Positions 48,200-60,084 of a DNA stretch of 64,000 nt are shown piece after piece. The stretch comes from Varroa destructor (lineage: Eukaryota > Arthropoda > Arachnida > Mesostigmata > Varroidae). A model generated the notes under the pieces. It worked only from the letters and a program-made list of their open reading frames with translations, did not search any database and had not been told where the DNA came from. How positions within the stretch are numbered: position 1 is the first letter of the stretch; each line of letters starts with the position of its first letter. The stretch lies in the NCBI RefSeq assembly GCF_002443255.2, contig NW_019211454.1:447936-511935 (forward strand). The letters are read 5' to 3'. The translations under genes were made by a program, and so were the position numbers.

Positions 48200-51100
48200 G
48201 ACTTTAAAACAGCCCTAGTGGCAGCCTACGATATACCGATCATATAGGAAACCCTTTTCTTCTAAACATAAAATAACTAATTCTGTTGAAAACTGCTTGT
48301 CTTAAGCGTGTCTTCGCACTCTATTGAACGACACTAATCTGCTAGTTTAGCTACTGTTCCAAAATAATTCTGATCATGGAGGATTTAATACGACGTTTCG
48401 ATGTATTGCCTACTGCTGTTTCAAGCCAATTTTACCCACTACAAAGTCACATGAACGACACTTCGGCTTGATTGTCTTTACTGGTACCTTCCAAAAGGGA
48501 CGATACATCTATATTGTAGAATTCTGCGAATAATTTGTTGGTAAGGGATAAGATGGCATTCAAATCAAACCATAAGCGGGTAGGGTCTCACACCTGGGCG
48601 TAGTCCTACAGAGTAGCTCAAATGTACAACAACCTAGTGACAACGTTATGCGTTCATGCTTTCAGAAACATTGAGGAGTTGATACATAGGCCCTTTATTA
48701 ATCATTTAGCTGTTCTCGATCTATTATACTTCGAGCTAAGTGAAGCCCATGCCAAAGCTCTGCTCAAAAATACACTGTTCTGGAATGAACCGATGCATGT
48801 CTGATTGATAAATTAAGGAATCTGCGTAACAACACTATGTGATGCTGCTCGATAGTCAGCTACTATTAGCAGTGCAGATCTTACTATAACTAGCAGCTAA
48901 ATGCCAGATGCAATTCAACTCCTTACGACCCAGCAAACATGATCGACCAAGAGGATCCTTATGCTTGAATCCTATAATGTTAGTCGTTGTAAGGCTAAGC
49001 ATTAAATTGAAACAGATGGACATTTTCGTGATGTCCTTGCCTATACCAAGAAAAAGCCGTTCTGGCCGCTGATAAGTTCAGATGCTAAACTCGTGGTGTT
49101 CCATGCCGCCGTTAACAACCGATCTAGGAAAGAAATGTTGGCCGCCGAGTAAGTTAACGAAATTAGACAAACGATTGCTTAATAGCTTCTTACGGCGTTT
49201 TATGAAAGCAATATGCTAGTGTGTTCCATCCGATCTGTTCTAGGCTTTAGCCTGCCCTGAAAGTGAATCAGATGACCCAGAATGAAGAATAAAAACTTAT
49301 TCTCACGGGTGCTGCTGTTTACTTAGATACCTCATTAGCCGGTTCGATTTTTTATGCACTATCTTAAGTACATCATGTACCTAGGTATTCGCGCTTAGCT
49401 AGGTGATGCTAGGATGTGCGCAGAGAGCCACAGATTGCTTTTGTTTAGTATCCAGAAAAAGATTTCCGTCACTGACGCCGTGTTTGACGAGCATCCACGC
49501 CGACTTGTCAAGGTCTGATGACAACGCTACCAGAATGGCGTCGAGGATTATATCAGGTTATAATTTTTAGAGTGGATAGTAAGACTCTATTAAGGCTAAC
49601 CGATTTCTAATTTCCTGTCCATTGTGATTTAGTTTTTGTTCCAGTACGGATAGTATGTATGATATCTATGTAACCTCCAAATCGTTTCTATTTATTTATA
49701 CCTCTGCAAACGGACAGTCTTAAATATCAAAAGCTCAACGACCATATCAATGAATTGAGCCAACTGATGGACAACAACTTTTTGTTCAGATTTACGTTTT
49801 AGCCTTAAAAAAGCACTTAATAAAACTCGGAATGCTAGAAGAGTCTGCTTTTTTAAACTCTTGAATATAAACTAAAAAGCGTGTTGTATTTTATTGATTG
49901 ATTTCATTTCTCACTTGCTACGCCTGTATACGGAATAAGCTTCAAAGCTGACAAGGGCTTTAATATCCAAACACGGAGTACATTGTGCATGCTTAGGTTT
50001 CTGCAAGGTGCTTGGTAAAGTTTTCTACTTATCGCTAATATCAAAATTATGTAATTTTGGAATTCATAATAAAGCCATAGTTTGGCTGCTTAGCTCTTTA
50101 ACTAATAAACAATTCACGGTTCCGGTAAACAGAAAGCTGAGTTTAACAAAAGGTTGTCCATTTAGGGGCACTATTTAATATTACATAAGCTAACTTTAAT
50201 GTCCCCGGTGCTACCGAAAACATTGTGTAGTTTAGTAGGGATTTGTTGCAACGTGTACCACACAAACATCAGCCATCAGCAGTCTCTATTTCTGCATTTC
50301 TAGAGTAACTCTGCTAGCTTTCATTTCTTTGTTTTTCGTAGCAGTGATAGAGAATTTGAGGACAGCACGAATCAGTCATCAGCGGAGTAATTTTTGTGTC
50401 ATTCGGGTACGCTAAAATTTGTCGTGATAAGAAGAAGCTAAATACGTAGTCAGTTTTTTATGAAAGATTTGTGACGCTAGTAAGTACCTCAGGTACGTGT
50501 TGAAATACGCCTTAACAGAGTGGTAAAATTTCAATAAATACATCCCTCAGTGTATTAAATCCGTGTAGTTTAGGATTACTAAACATGTATAGAAATCTTA
50601 GCACGCAACACGGTCTAATACTGATTTTTATTCTTGCATTTTAGTCGACCTTTTCTAATCCCTTATATGATATTGGTTCTCGATGGACCGATGAGACATA
50701 ATTGGGCGGTACTGTCGTACTCAAGAAATAGTAGGTATAGTAATCAAGCATTAGATAGGAAACTGGAACTTATAACAGTGTGTAATGATCTACAATGATA
50801 TCGGAAACTTCCACTCTTGTTCAAGATATGGCAGTGTGGTAAAGCTCATCTGACTAAGTAGATTTTATATATTTTTCTATTAGAACGAATAAATAGTAAA
50901 TACGGAGTAAATTAATAAGATGTAGCCGCAGCACTCTCTTGAACGTTGGGAAGCAACGATAACTTAATTCAAAAGTATAATCAGAACGACTTTTTACCTA
51001 AAAGAATATATATGAGCTAAAGCTTTGGCCTTACATTCCGACTCGTGTATCGTAGATCGGAAAATGGTAGAATAAACGTGACACAATAAACAGTATTCTG

Positions 51101-54100
51101 GTTGAATTAGGTTGCACCTAATAAGGCGAACAAATTGCGCTGCATCTGGTTTTATTGTTCTACTGAGCTCTTCTTGTTAATTTGAGAAACACGATATCAA
51201 CTGAATAGCGCTTGAAGATTTACCGCCTCGAAAAGAACTAATTAGAAAATTTTCTATTTATCCTTTAATCCACACTGCATGCGAAGTCCCCCTTACTCTG
51301 CAACATACAGCTGGTTATTACCCCAGAACGATCTTACGGATGCAATCCGCTTTGCTATCGTGAACAGCTCTACTGTAAGCATGTGCGTCTTTGACAATGG
51401 CGGCTCTCTCTGTCTGCTATAAAAAAATTTGTGCTTAAAACAACAGTCGATGAAAGCATCGGGGCACCCTGAATGCAGATATGATGTATGTAGAAGATCG
51501 GGAGAAGTTATAAATATTAGAAGACCTGTGGCAAACGTCAATAATGCCATAAGGAACAACTTGATTCTACTTGGTGATTAGTGTCCCAGTAAATAAAATA
51601 ATGATAAACGTGGAAAAACACAGACATACGCAAGTCATGCTCCGGTCATTCACTACTCACTTTCAATGAGCAATTTTGCCCAATAAAATGATGAAGCCCT
51701 TGTTTATGACACTGAGGGACGAACACTTCAGAGGTAGACATGTGTAAAAGCTGAAGAGACATCTTACGACTTTTCCCAATTCAGCTCAATGTGTCAAAAG
51801 CACGGCTAGGGTTTACTCATGCAAACTTTTTTTCTATCTTGCTTAATGACCGAGTTTAAGTTCGGGATGACCTGCGAGAAAAATTGTACTGTGAAACCTT
51901 TTGCGTCTCAAGGTTGTTTTTTGCATGTTTAGAAGCTTAGTTTGCTTGGAAAAAAATGCTTTTCGTGATGCCTGATATCTAGCTCTGATAAGCGCGCTCG
52001 CTTGAACTCGCTCGTTTTCAATTATCTCTAGGCTTTCAAGTAGGCAGACTAAAAAATTATTCATCGTACATTTTAATCTCAAAGCAAATAGACTTAGTTG
52101 TTTCTCTATTTATCAATGTATTCTTGTAATGACGGAGCCTCAAGAAAATAAATACCTGACAATCTGTTAAACTGTGATCGATTCAATTAGATGAACGATT
52201 AGGTTCATTTGGAAGCTGAATATATATTAGTAACATTAGCCAATATCGTTTTCGGGCAAAAACGATTAGAACCCTAAGGTCTAAAATTTCGAAGATCTGC
52301 TGCTGGTATTTGTCGTGGTAGCTGTAAGTTTGGGTCACGAGCAGCGTAAGAATGCGATCAATATACTATATAATAATATAAATAATTATATCTCTGTCGT
52401 GTTTGACCTAGAGTTACTCCTTCTATCCATTTCGACTTGCACGTGTTTCGAGGTGGCGCTGCTACCTGTTAAAATACATAGGTATATAGATTTATGTTTT
52501 AAAAAATAGAATCCAAGTAAGTAATTGTTCAATTCGGACAATTTATACAATTCGTTTAAAGTAGCACTTTTGCAGATAGCGATTGGTAATAGGTCATCAA
52601 AGCGGTTAGCTTGTACCGCCATGCTCATACCGATCATGAAATAATGTTGTGCATTACCTAAGATGCTCAATAATCACCGACAATTGGTCTTCCAAACGGT
52701 CACATAACATGAGAGGCTTCATCTCTTCTAAAAAATACTCGTAAAGACGTTTGCTTTTATAACAACTAAAAAGCACACGTTTTAATTTAAAATTGTTCTA
52801 TCTATAGTATTATAAATTGTGTTATCAGCACTATAGGGCAGGGGTGAAATTGGCAGTAGCATGTCACGACTTGTTTCGCTACAATCATGAAGGGCAAATT
52901 TTGAAATGTGCAAGGATATGTGAGCATACGATAACAACTTGTGCCTGTTCCCACAAGTCATTTCTTATGAAACATTTTACATGTGTATACTCATCTATAC
53001 TATAAAACAGATCCAAGCATGTAAGTATTTTTTTTTTTTTTAGAAAGGCAGCTATAGCATGATGTAGCAATATGATTCTTGCTTGACCCGTCTATAAAAG
53101 ACAACGAGACACATAGACCTGACTTCGAATCGGAATTACCGTATGGAGGTGTATTGATCAGGATAGGCGCATACAACCAACGATTGCACGATTAGCTCTA
53201 ACCCGAAGTTTGATCCAGATCAGCTGTTCAAATAACGTTATCATAGTTTAAACAACATGGAAAATCAATTCCCTTTAAAAGTATTAGGTTATGTCCTCAA
53301 ACTTTTTCTAAATACATAGATTATCCATGATACGTTCAACGTGTATACATATCTACGTATGCTTCCTAAGAAATTAGTGTACTAGTCTCTTTAATTTTTG
53401 TCAAACACGACTCCTTTGAATGTGTCATAAGCTTTGGTCGCTGCAAATATAATGTTACCCTTCGATAGGTACTATCAGGTTTCTTCTAGGACCGAGGGGT
53501 GAAACGTAAGGCGCTCACGAGGGTATACATCCTAAATACAGAATGACATAATATGTGTTTTCCTCAAAGAATTTTATCTTTGTCTTCTGAAGTTGAAGAT
53601 ATAATAGCTTTTTATCTTGCCACTCATGCAGGTCGTATGAGTAAAGATAATTCGTAAAGGCAAATTCATCTAAACATATAAGCACTGCGTACTTGGCCTT
53701 CGAAAAATACCTTGTATATGAGGTTTTCGAAGTTCCACAACATTCCAATAATCGCGATCGAGAAGTCGCACTAATAAGGTAAACAGTAGGTACTTGTACA
53801 TAAAAAAATTGTGCGCAACAAATACATCGAACAACAATAAATACTCGATGTACCTATTCTGCATATCTATAGCTAAAAACACGTATCTTACAACTTTCGT
53901 TGCCTCATTCATCATTTGGTAAGAAGCAACAGCAAATAATTTCATAGAGGAAAGTTGTTCGCTCTAGAGATCTCTCTTGGAAGTGGTAAAAGTTACAGTT
54001 ATCTCTAGCGGTCGTCCAAACCGAACGCGCTTACTGATGCCGATATTTCGCAACTGCACAGTATCTCTACTGAAATCATAATCACAGTTACCATAGATAC

Positions 54101-54835
54101 ATTTTACGAAAAAAAGAAGAAAATTTAAGTTTTAAACTAACAATTGACCACAAAGCGAAGTTCGCAAAAATATATAAGTGAGATCGTAAAGTTAAGTGTG
54201 CGCCTTGTGTACCTTTCGTTCATAAAAGTAAGCTAAGATATAGTATACGTTTTAAAAAAGCGCTTTACAATATCAATATAATAACTTTACAATATAATAA
54301 ATTGCTTTTATTAGATTAATTTTGTCTGCCGAAGCAAGCTCTTTAACTATTTTTAGCTAATAAAAAGCGCCATGTTTGTTAAAAGTGCTTTTTTACACGA
54401 AATTTTACTCTTAGCTTAACGCTTGAAAAGCTCTAACGGAGATACTAATATAAAGTGGAATATGTGCGTGAACTGAACGATCACTAGGTGTTATTATACT
54501 AAACACGGTCTATTCAGGCATCGGTTGTTGGGGGGTCACGCGGTACGCCACACCTTGTAATACTTTTTTTTTTTTGAAGCACATTAAGAGCCGCTATCGG
54601 GTTATTCATTGCAGCTACTTACCATGGCCCAAGACTCTTGACGTCGAAGAAAACCACGAGAACCACGAAATAAAAGAAGAATTTTCATTCACAAGTAATT
54701 TGTTACTTTTCGATTTGGATTCCTATGATTGTGCACACGGAGGTACTGCTAAACACGAATACATGCTTTTTTTACAAACGGAAAACTATGCATAATCATT
54801 TTGTGCAACTGACTAGTCTAGCTGATACAACTGTA
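48200..54835. other. stretch without an identified gene
   Basis: No recognised coding sequence in 6.6 kb. An 18-base inverted repeat, CAAAATTA-TG-TAATTTTG, lies at 50042-50059. A duplicated CTTTACAATAT motif occurs at about 54263-54295. Confidence 0.45.
50042..50059. repeat. 18-bp inverted repeat
   Basis: CAAAATTA, TG, TAATTTTG. Perfect 8-base arms. Confidence 0.75.
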
Positions 54836-54839
54836 CAAG

Positions 54840-55132
54840 GAACGGCGATTAGAAAAGAGGCTCAACACGATCGTATGTTAGTGTATGAGCTATCCAGGCT
54901 TCACAGCAGCAAAAGCTTGCCAATGGTGGTCTCTCTTGTTAGCCGACAAAGGATATTCCGAATGTGCCTGTTGTGCGATGCCTCAAAAGAAGAGTTCTTA
55001 AGGCTCTATCTAGTCGAAATCTATCGGCCGGAATTTTCTCGAGCTTGTTTTAGGCTTAGGAGAATGTTTTCCCGCTGTATTCACACGGACTCCCTCAAGT
55101 CCGAGGTCGTAGAACATCTTTTTGAGCATTAG
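54840..55132 (+). pseudogene. possible LINE C-terminal zinc-knuckle fragment
   Basis: The end of an open frame of 135 codons reads C-L-L-C-D-A-S-K-E-E (54965-54994) followed by L-V-E and then R-P-E-F. This resembles the C-terminal C-x-x-C...E-T-x-E-H...C-P-x-F motif of R1/jockey LINEs, in which the His and the fourth ligand are lost. An L-S-R-L-H segment 25 residues earlier may correspond to L-T-G-H-G. No reverse transcriptase was found just upstream, so the call depends on this motif only. Confidence 0.28.
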
Positions 55133-55139
55133 TGTAGAA

Positions 55140-57005
55140 CGGATTCTTGCACTCACGAAATGCTATTCCCAGTTTGTTAACGATTAGCATGACACGGCAT
55201 ATTTATCTCGTGAAGCAATAATATCAGATAACGAGTTTGCTCATAGGGCGAACAAATGCAAATACTGAGTCTATCTACAACCTCAGCTGACTGACCTGCT
55301 ATCAAAGGGCAAACAATCCAGCCAAGAGCAGCTTAGACTTCTTTCTAAAACTCTGTGAACATTGGAGTGTTTATGGTGCAACGAAGCTTGAAACGTACAG
55401 GCAATTTAAGCTTTTACTTTTATTTTTAAATTTGTTAGATGACAATAGATAATAGCTCTCTAGTTGAACGAAAACCACACGCGGCTGGGCCATTTTGTTT
55501 GTTCGATTGATTATTAAAAGTAGACGAAGAAATAAGCTCGCAGCAAATTAGCAGCTTTGACCTCTGTGGTAAGGATGTATCCGTGATTACATTCCGATCA
55601 ATTTTGTCTTATGTTCTCTCTGGTTCCCAATATCAAATAACGGTTCGTGGGTCCTCTCGCCGATGAAACGAGGCCACGCCAATTAAAATGCTTACTGGAT
55701 TTTGCTTGTGAACTATTTATAGATCAATGTATTTTTATCCATATCGACGGCGGCAGACCATATAACATCTGATTAGTGTGTCGGGGCCCACTAGGTGTCC
55801 ATCGGATAGTTGTTTGTGGCCGTGGAACCGGATCTTTATTTTCTCCTGAAGTAGAAGTTTGACGATATCGTATTTGCCTAGTTTAGTTCTCTTTTTAATT
55901 CATCTATTGATCTAGTACATCAATTTAAGCAAGTTATTCCTTAATACATATTCCGATCTTATCGTAACACACTTGTAGGAAATTATATTCATATTGAGCA
56001 CCGGCGAGAAGTGGCTTGGCATCTTGAAGAGTAGGATAAAGCGTCACGAAAAGGCCAATGACGATAGCTCTTACCTTTTTCGAAGCCCGATGTTTTTAGA
56101 TGCACTCGGCTTCCATCTGCTGTAGTATTAATAAAGATAGATGCAGTTATCTACTTGTGCATACTTCACCTTGCCATCGAACAGAACAATACAGGATGTC
56201 GCATCCGAATCATCCTACAATCTAGCATATCTAGCCGCTTATGCTATATCTTGCTGGACTCCTATGGTCGATTAGGGGTTTAGATGACCTTCTGCGGTCC
56301 GCCGTGAGTCCGACTTTCGTTGGTTACTATTCATTGGGTCGCAGCGGACGTCCAACTGGGGCGGCAGGCGGGAAAGAGAGAGAAATTATGGCACTTTGGT
56401 TACCCTTCATTTGTGGAATGCAGTAACGCGATACGGCGGGTACCAGCCCATTGAATCAAATAAGCCTAATTGCTGATATACTGATAAATTTTGCTGATAA
56501 ATATCTTTCGGTTTTTAATAATAGGTGAGGCTCTAGGTAGAAAGTAAGTGGAGTTTCTTTTATTTTTTCATATCTGAGTCAACTAATGGGTAGGGAAGCC
56601 CTTGTACGTGGCTAGAGTTAGGACGATTCCACTGTTATACGTGTATTGGGTGGAAAAAATGATTGAGTGACCAGTTGGATATGGAGCTGAAGCTCAAGAC
56701 ACGTTCAGTGGCTGACATGTAGTCGCAGCGCGATTAAACCGGCACTATTGTCACACCGGCGCAAAAATGTCATCAAGTTCGTTCAGATTACGGATGAGGC
56801 TAGCCTCATGAGTAATAAATTAATCTGTAAGATTAAATATTGATTAGCGCATAGCGACAAGCATTAATGAAGTCGCTAACAGTTTACTCACTCGTATATA
56901 TGATAGCGCTGAAGGTTTAACCTTTAACGTAGAGTTTTACGAGAACGATTAATGATTTAGCACGGACACAGCAAGGCATTATCAAAGGACGGCCGTTGAG
57001 GGACG
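55140..57005. other. stretch without an identified gene
   Basis: Nothing recognised. Composition is slightly less AT-rich around 56.2-56.4 kb, where a 61-codon open frame has no known domain. Confidence 0.45.
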
Positions 57006-57011
57006 TTAAAA

Positions 57012-57239
57012 TAACCATAAAGGTAACGGCGAAGCCTCTTTAGATCGAATTATCGGATTCTTAGAAGGCTTGATGATGCTTCAAGACGTGGCTGTCAACT
57101 GCATACTAGACAGACACGATGACGTTGAGGCCCCGATTTTTGTCACCTTCGCGAAGATTCCCACACTGCTACAAGTCCAAAGGACAGATGCCGAACAATT
57201 CCACGAATTATCGGATACATCGCTTGCTAAGGATGGGTA
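57012..57239 (+). pseudogene. possible LINE reverse transcriptase fragment
   Basis: A 76-codon open segment without a clear start reads I-I-G-F-L-E-G, about 25 residues later A-P-I-F-V-T-F-A-K, and stops at 57237. This resembles the Q-F-G-F-R-x-G-x-S-T block and the following A-V-F-L-D-F-x-K-A-F-D block with about the right spacing. The catalytic Asp would be replaced by Thr. Later blocks were not found convincingly. Confidence 0.27.
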
Positions 57240-57244
57240 AGCAT

Positions 57245-59680
57245 ACATATAGCTTTGTCACACACCCAACATTATTTGCTTATACGCTTGCCTGAATTCG
57301 CTGATGACCTACCTTTTCTATGTTCTAGATCGTGAAAAAGAGCCCGAATATCTCTATCCTAAGTCGCAATGAAACAAAGCGCGCCTAATTTTTTTGCGAT
57401 ATTTCCTAAACGTTTTCGATAATCGTGTGATTTCGATTGGAATACTTTAGCCCAAAGCACAAGGCCGCTATTTCAAATAAGTGTTTTAAAAGTTTTAGAT
57501 AAACAATACACAGCCTCTATTGGCGAACGTCTACGCAGTATTGTCAATGTAGCTATTGGAAACTTCACATAGATCTGTGAAACGTCGTGGATTAACGCAA
57601 CTAGACAGAAATGTTACAATCTATGTCCCTTCGGACGAACATCTTTTGCTCGACCAAACACTTTTTGACTACCTGTAGAGTTAAAATCTTTCGCACACTC
57701 GACGAACTAAGCTCGACGCTTCAGAAAATTTGTGACGCGTGATCGACTAGCCAGCAGCCTATACACTAATGCGGTAGGCCACGAGTAATTCATCTATAGG
57801 TTCGGAGGCGGATTTACTAAATATCCCTCAGAGATTGTTTTATCGTCTATAGCATCATAGGCAATGCGCCCCTCTTTTCATCAATCGCGTTATTATAATA
57901 ATTAAGACGAAATAGCATGGCAGCGCGAAAGCACGACCCGAGCCGAATGACGCCTTCGAGTCTGAAGCGCTTTTAGGATCTAAAAGAAATGAGTGTTTGG
58001 TTGACAACAAAGCGGACAATATCAGGTCAGAATCATCGTTTAGCCCAGCGCTAGCTAAATAGGCACAGCCCAAAGCGAGCTTTCCGCGACAATAAAAAGA
58101 TTGGAAAAAACGCCACATATTAGCGAGTTATTAATATTGTACACCGAGCAAAAGTACAATTCGCGTCGTTCCTGTGGTTCCATTACGTGCACCGGCCACG
58201 CCAAGGGTAGTTTGCATTTACGGCACTCTTACGGGATTAGTATATGCCTTGCGACTCATCATGAACTTTCGCCGTCGCAATATGTTATTCTCGGCCGGCA
58301 TCTTGCAAGCAAACTTGTAGTGAAGGCAGTTACACTTAGAACAACGCAACCTTCTTGTTTTTCCTCTGGTGTATGGACGAGAAAGCGACGAAAAAGAGAA
58401 AGCGGGTGTACTGTTTAAGACGGCCAGTTGAATGTGATAACGGTGGCCCGTAAGAATGCCGACTTCTACTTTACTAGCCTAACAAAGCGTATATGGTCAC
58501 TATCATATGTGGACGATCTATTATCGGCTTTTTTTTTTTTAACATTTGCGTCAGTGCTGCAATATGGGTCTAACAAAAAAGATCGTAAACATGTCGGAGA
58601 AGGCAAGCATAATGCCCGACAATTTTAAAATAAGCAATCTTATTTGTCAAAACTCTGGTGGTGAAAAGGTGTCTATTCAAACGATCGCACTTAGCAGAGC
58701 GATGTCTCTCTAGCGTGGGCCAGTCCGTATAGAACTCGCCTTCAACAGGTAGATTGTTTCATAGAAGTTCTACTGCAACCATAAGGCACAATGAAGGTTC
58801 AGTGTGGCATAGAATCAAGATCATCGTTAGCACATCATCAATGATGATGTGCTAACGTTCTAAACGTAGATTTTTGTAAAACCAGTTGCGCCAATGATGG
58901 ATGCATAAGCGATACGATTCGAAAGGTTTGCTATCCCTGTTCGTGACGTAGGTTAAGTTGAAGTAAGTTTAGGCAAACTGTCTCGCCGGCGCATTTCTCT
59001 GCTTTTGCCGTGCTGAAATGTTTACGTATTCGAGAGACCGCAATAGTGCAAGCTTAACTGCATATGCGAGGTGTACAACAAAATAGTTTGTCAAGTTGCA
59101 GCCAAGGCTACAGCTGGAGTTTATAACGATAAATGAAATAGCGTTACTAAGTGCAACGTGGACAAGTCAACCGGCTTGCAAAATGTAGCACAGTGTTCCA
59201 AACAATTCTAGAGTGATGCCCAGGTGGTTTTCTGAAAACGTACTATATGCTTAGTTGATGGAGTCATTGCCCGATTCGCTACACCAGCTTTATGGTCAAG
59301 TTTGAACTTGAGCTCCTCGCAAAGCCGTACGCGTTTACAAGAAAGGCCTAGGCTAACTTGTTCCGCTGCTAAAGATCAGTGACCCATTCATGCGTATACG
59401 CCCATCAAAATAAGTTAGCCAGCCCGTAGATCACTGCTTGAACTACAATGTGTATACCGAAAATCAAAAAAAAAAAAACACTCCCGCACATACGAAAAAG
59501 TGTGAGGGTGCTTTAGAGGAATGGCTTGTTACTCACTGGCGACAGATGTTTCCAAGCGTATCGTCATAGAACAGCAAAAGCGCCAACTGATTCGTGCATT
59601 GTATGCAACGCTGCCGAATGAAAATGTGACTCACACGACCAAGAGACAGCGGACGTTAAGAAAAAACTAGGGCGCATATT
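57245..59680. other. stretch without an identified gene
   Basis: An open frame of 105 codons (58101-58418, +) and the neighbouring one (58428-58628) show no convincing domain. A 33-bp hairpin lies at 58825-58857 and an A run at 59466-59479. Confidence 0.45.
58825..58857. repeat. 33-bp perfect inverted repeat
   Basis: CGTTAGCACATCATCA, one A, TGATGATGTGCTAACG. Perfect 16-base arms around a single base. No target duplication is seen. Confidence 0.93.
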
Positions 59681-59685
59681 TAGGA

Positions 59686-60081
59686 CTAACGCCGTGCTGA
59701 ACTGGATGCTTCAAATGAAGACAGTTGAACAGCAATTTTTGAGTACGTGACGAACATTATAGAGCGCTGAATGAAAAAGAGGGTTTCCTTTGTGGTTAAC
59801 TTAAGTATCGGCGCATGGCCAGAGACAGAGCAAGTTGTAAATTTGGTAGGTACTGCAGTTTGTAAACATTGGCTAAGGTTCACATTATAGTGGCAAATAT
59901 CTAGAAGTGAGGCCCAGGGTTCGTAAAATAATTTATACGTTTGTTCCTTACAGGAATTATTCAGTTGGATAGCGGTGGGTAATCGTTGCAAGGACTGCTC
60001 AGGAATACGGTCAGATTTGCGAAACCTAGGTCGACTTTTAATGACGTTCAGGCCGTGCAAAGTTACAGATCTCTCCGACAT
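59686..60081 (-). pseudogene. LINE endonuclease C-terminal remnant
   Basis: A minus-strand open frame of 131 codons contains T-Y-K...W-A-S-L-L-D-I (59898-59915) and, 27 residues later, S-V-S-G-H-A-P-I-L (about 59806-59832). This matches the end of the jockey-type endonuclease, where P-T-Y/F, S-x-L-D-I and S-S-D-H-x-P-V follow each other. The catalytic Asp of the last block is Gly here and the His is kept. The G-D-F-N block expected upstream and the reverse transcriptase expected downstream (below 59686) were not recognised. Confidence 0.42.
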
Positions 60082-60084
60082 TGG

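Noticed and set aside
47173..48206. Plus-strand likeness to a CR1-type LINE (V-P-A-G-A-V-L and C-K-V-L), including a 176-codon open frame.
   Set aside because: The minus strand shows specific gypsy pol blocks in order across the same stretch. The plus-strand frame is treated as a shadow.
58506..58523. A Y-V-D-D-L-L reverse transcriptase active site.
   Set aside because: Four residues are easily met by chance and no other block was found on either side.
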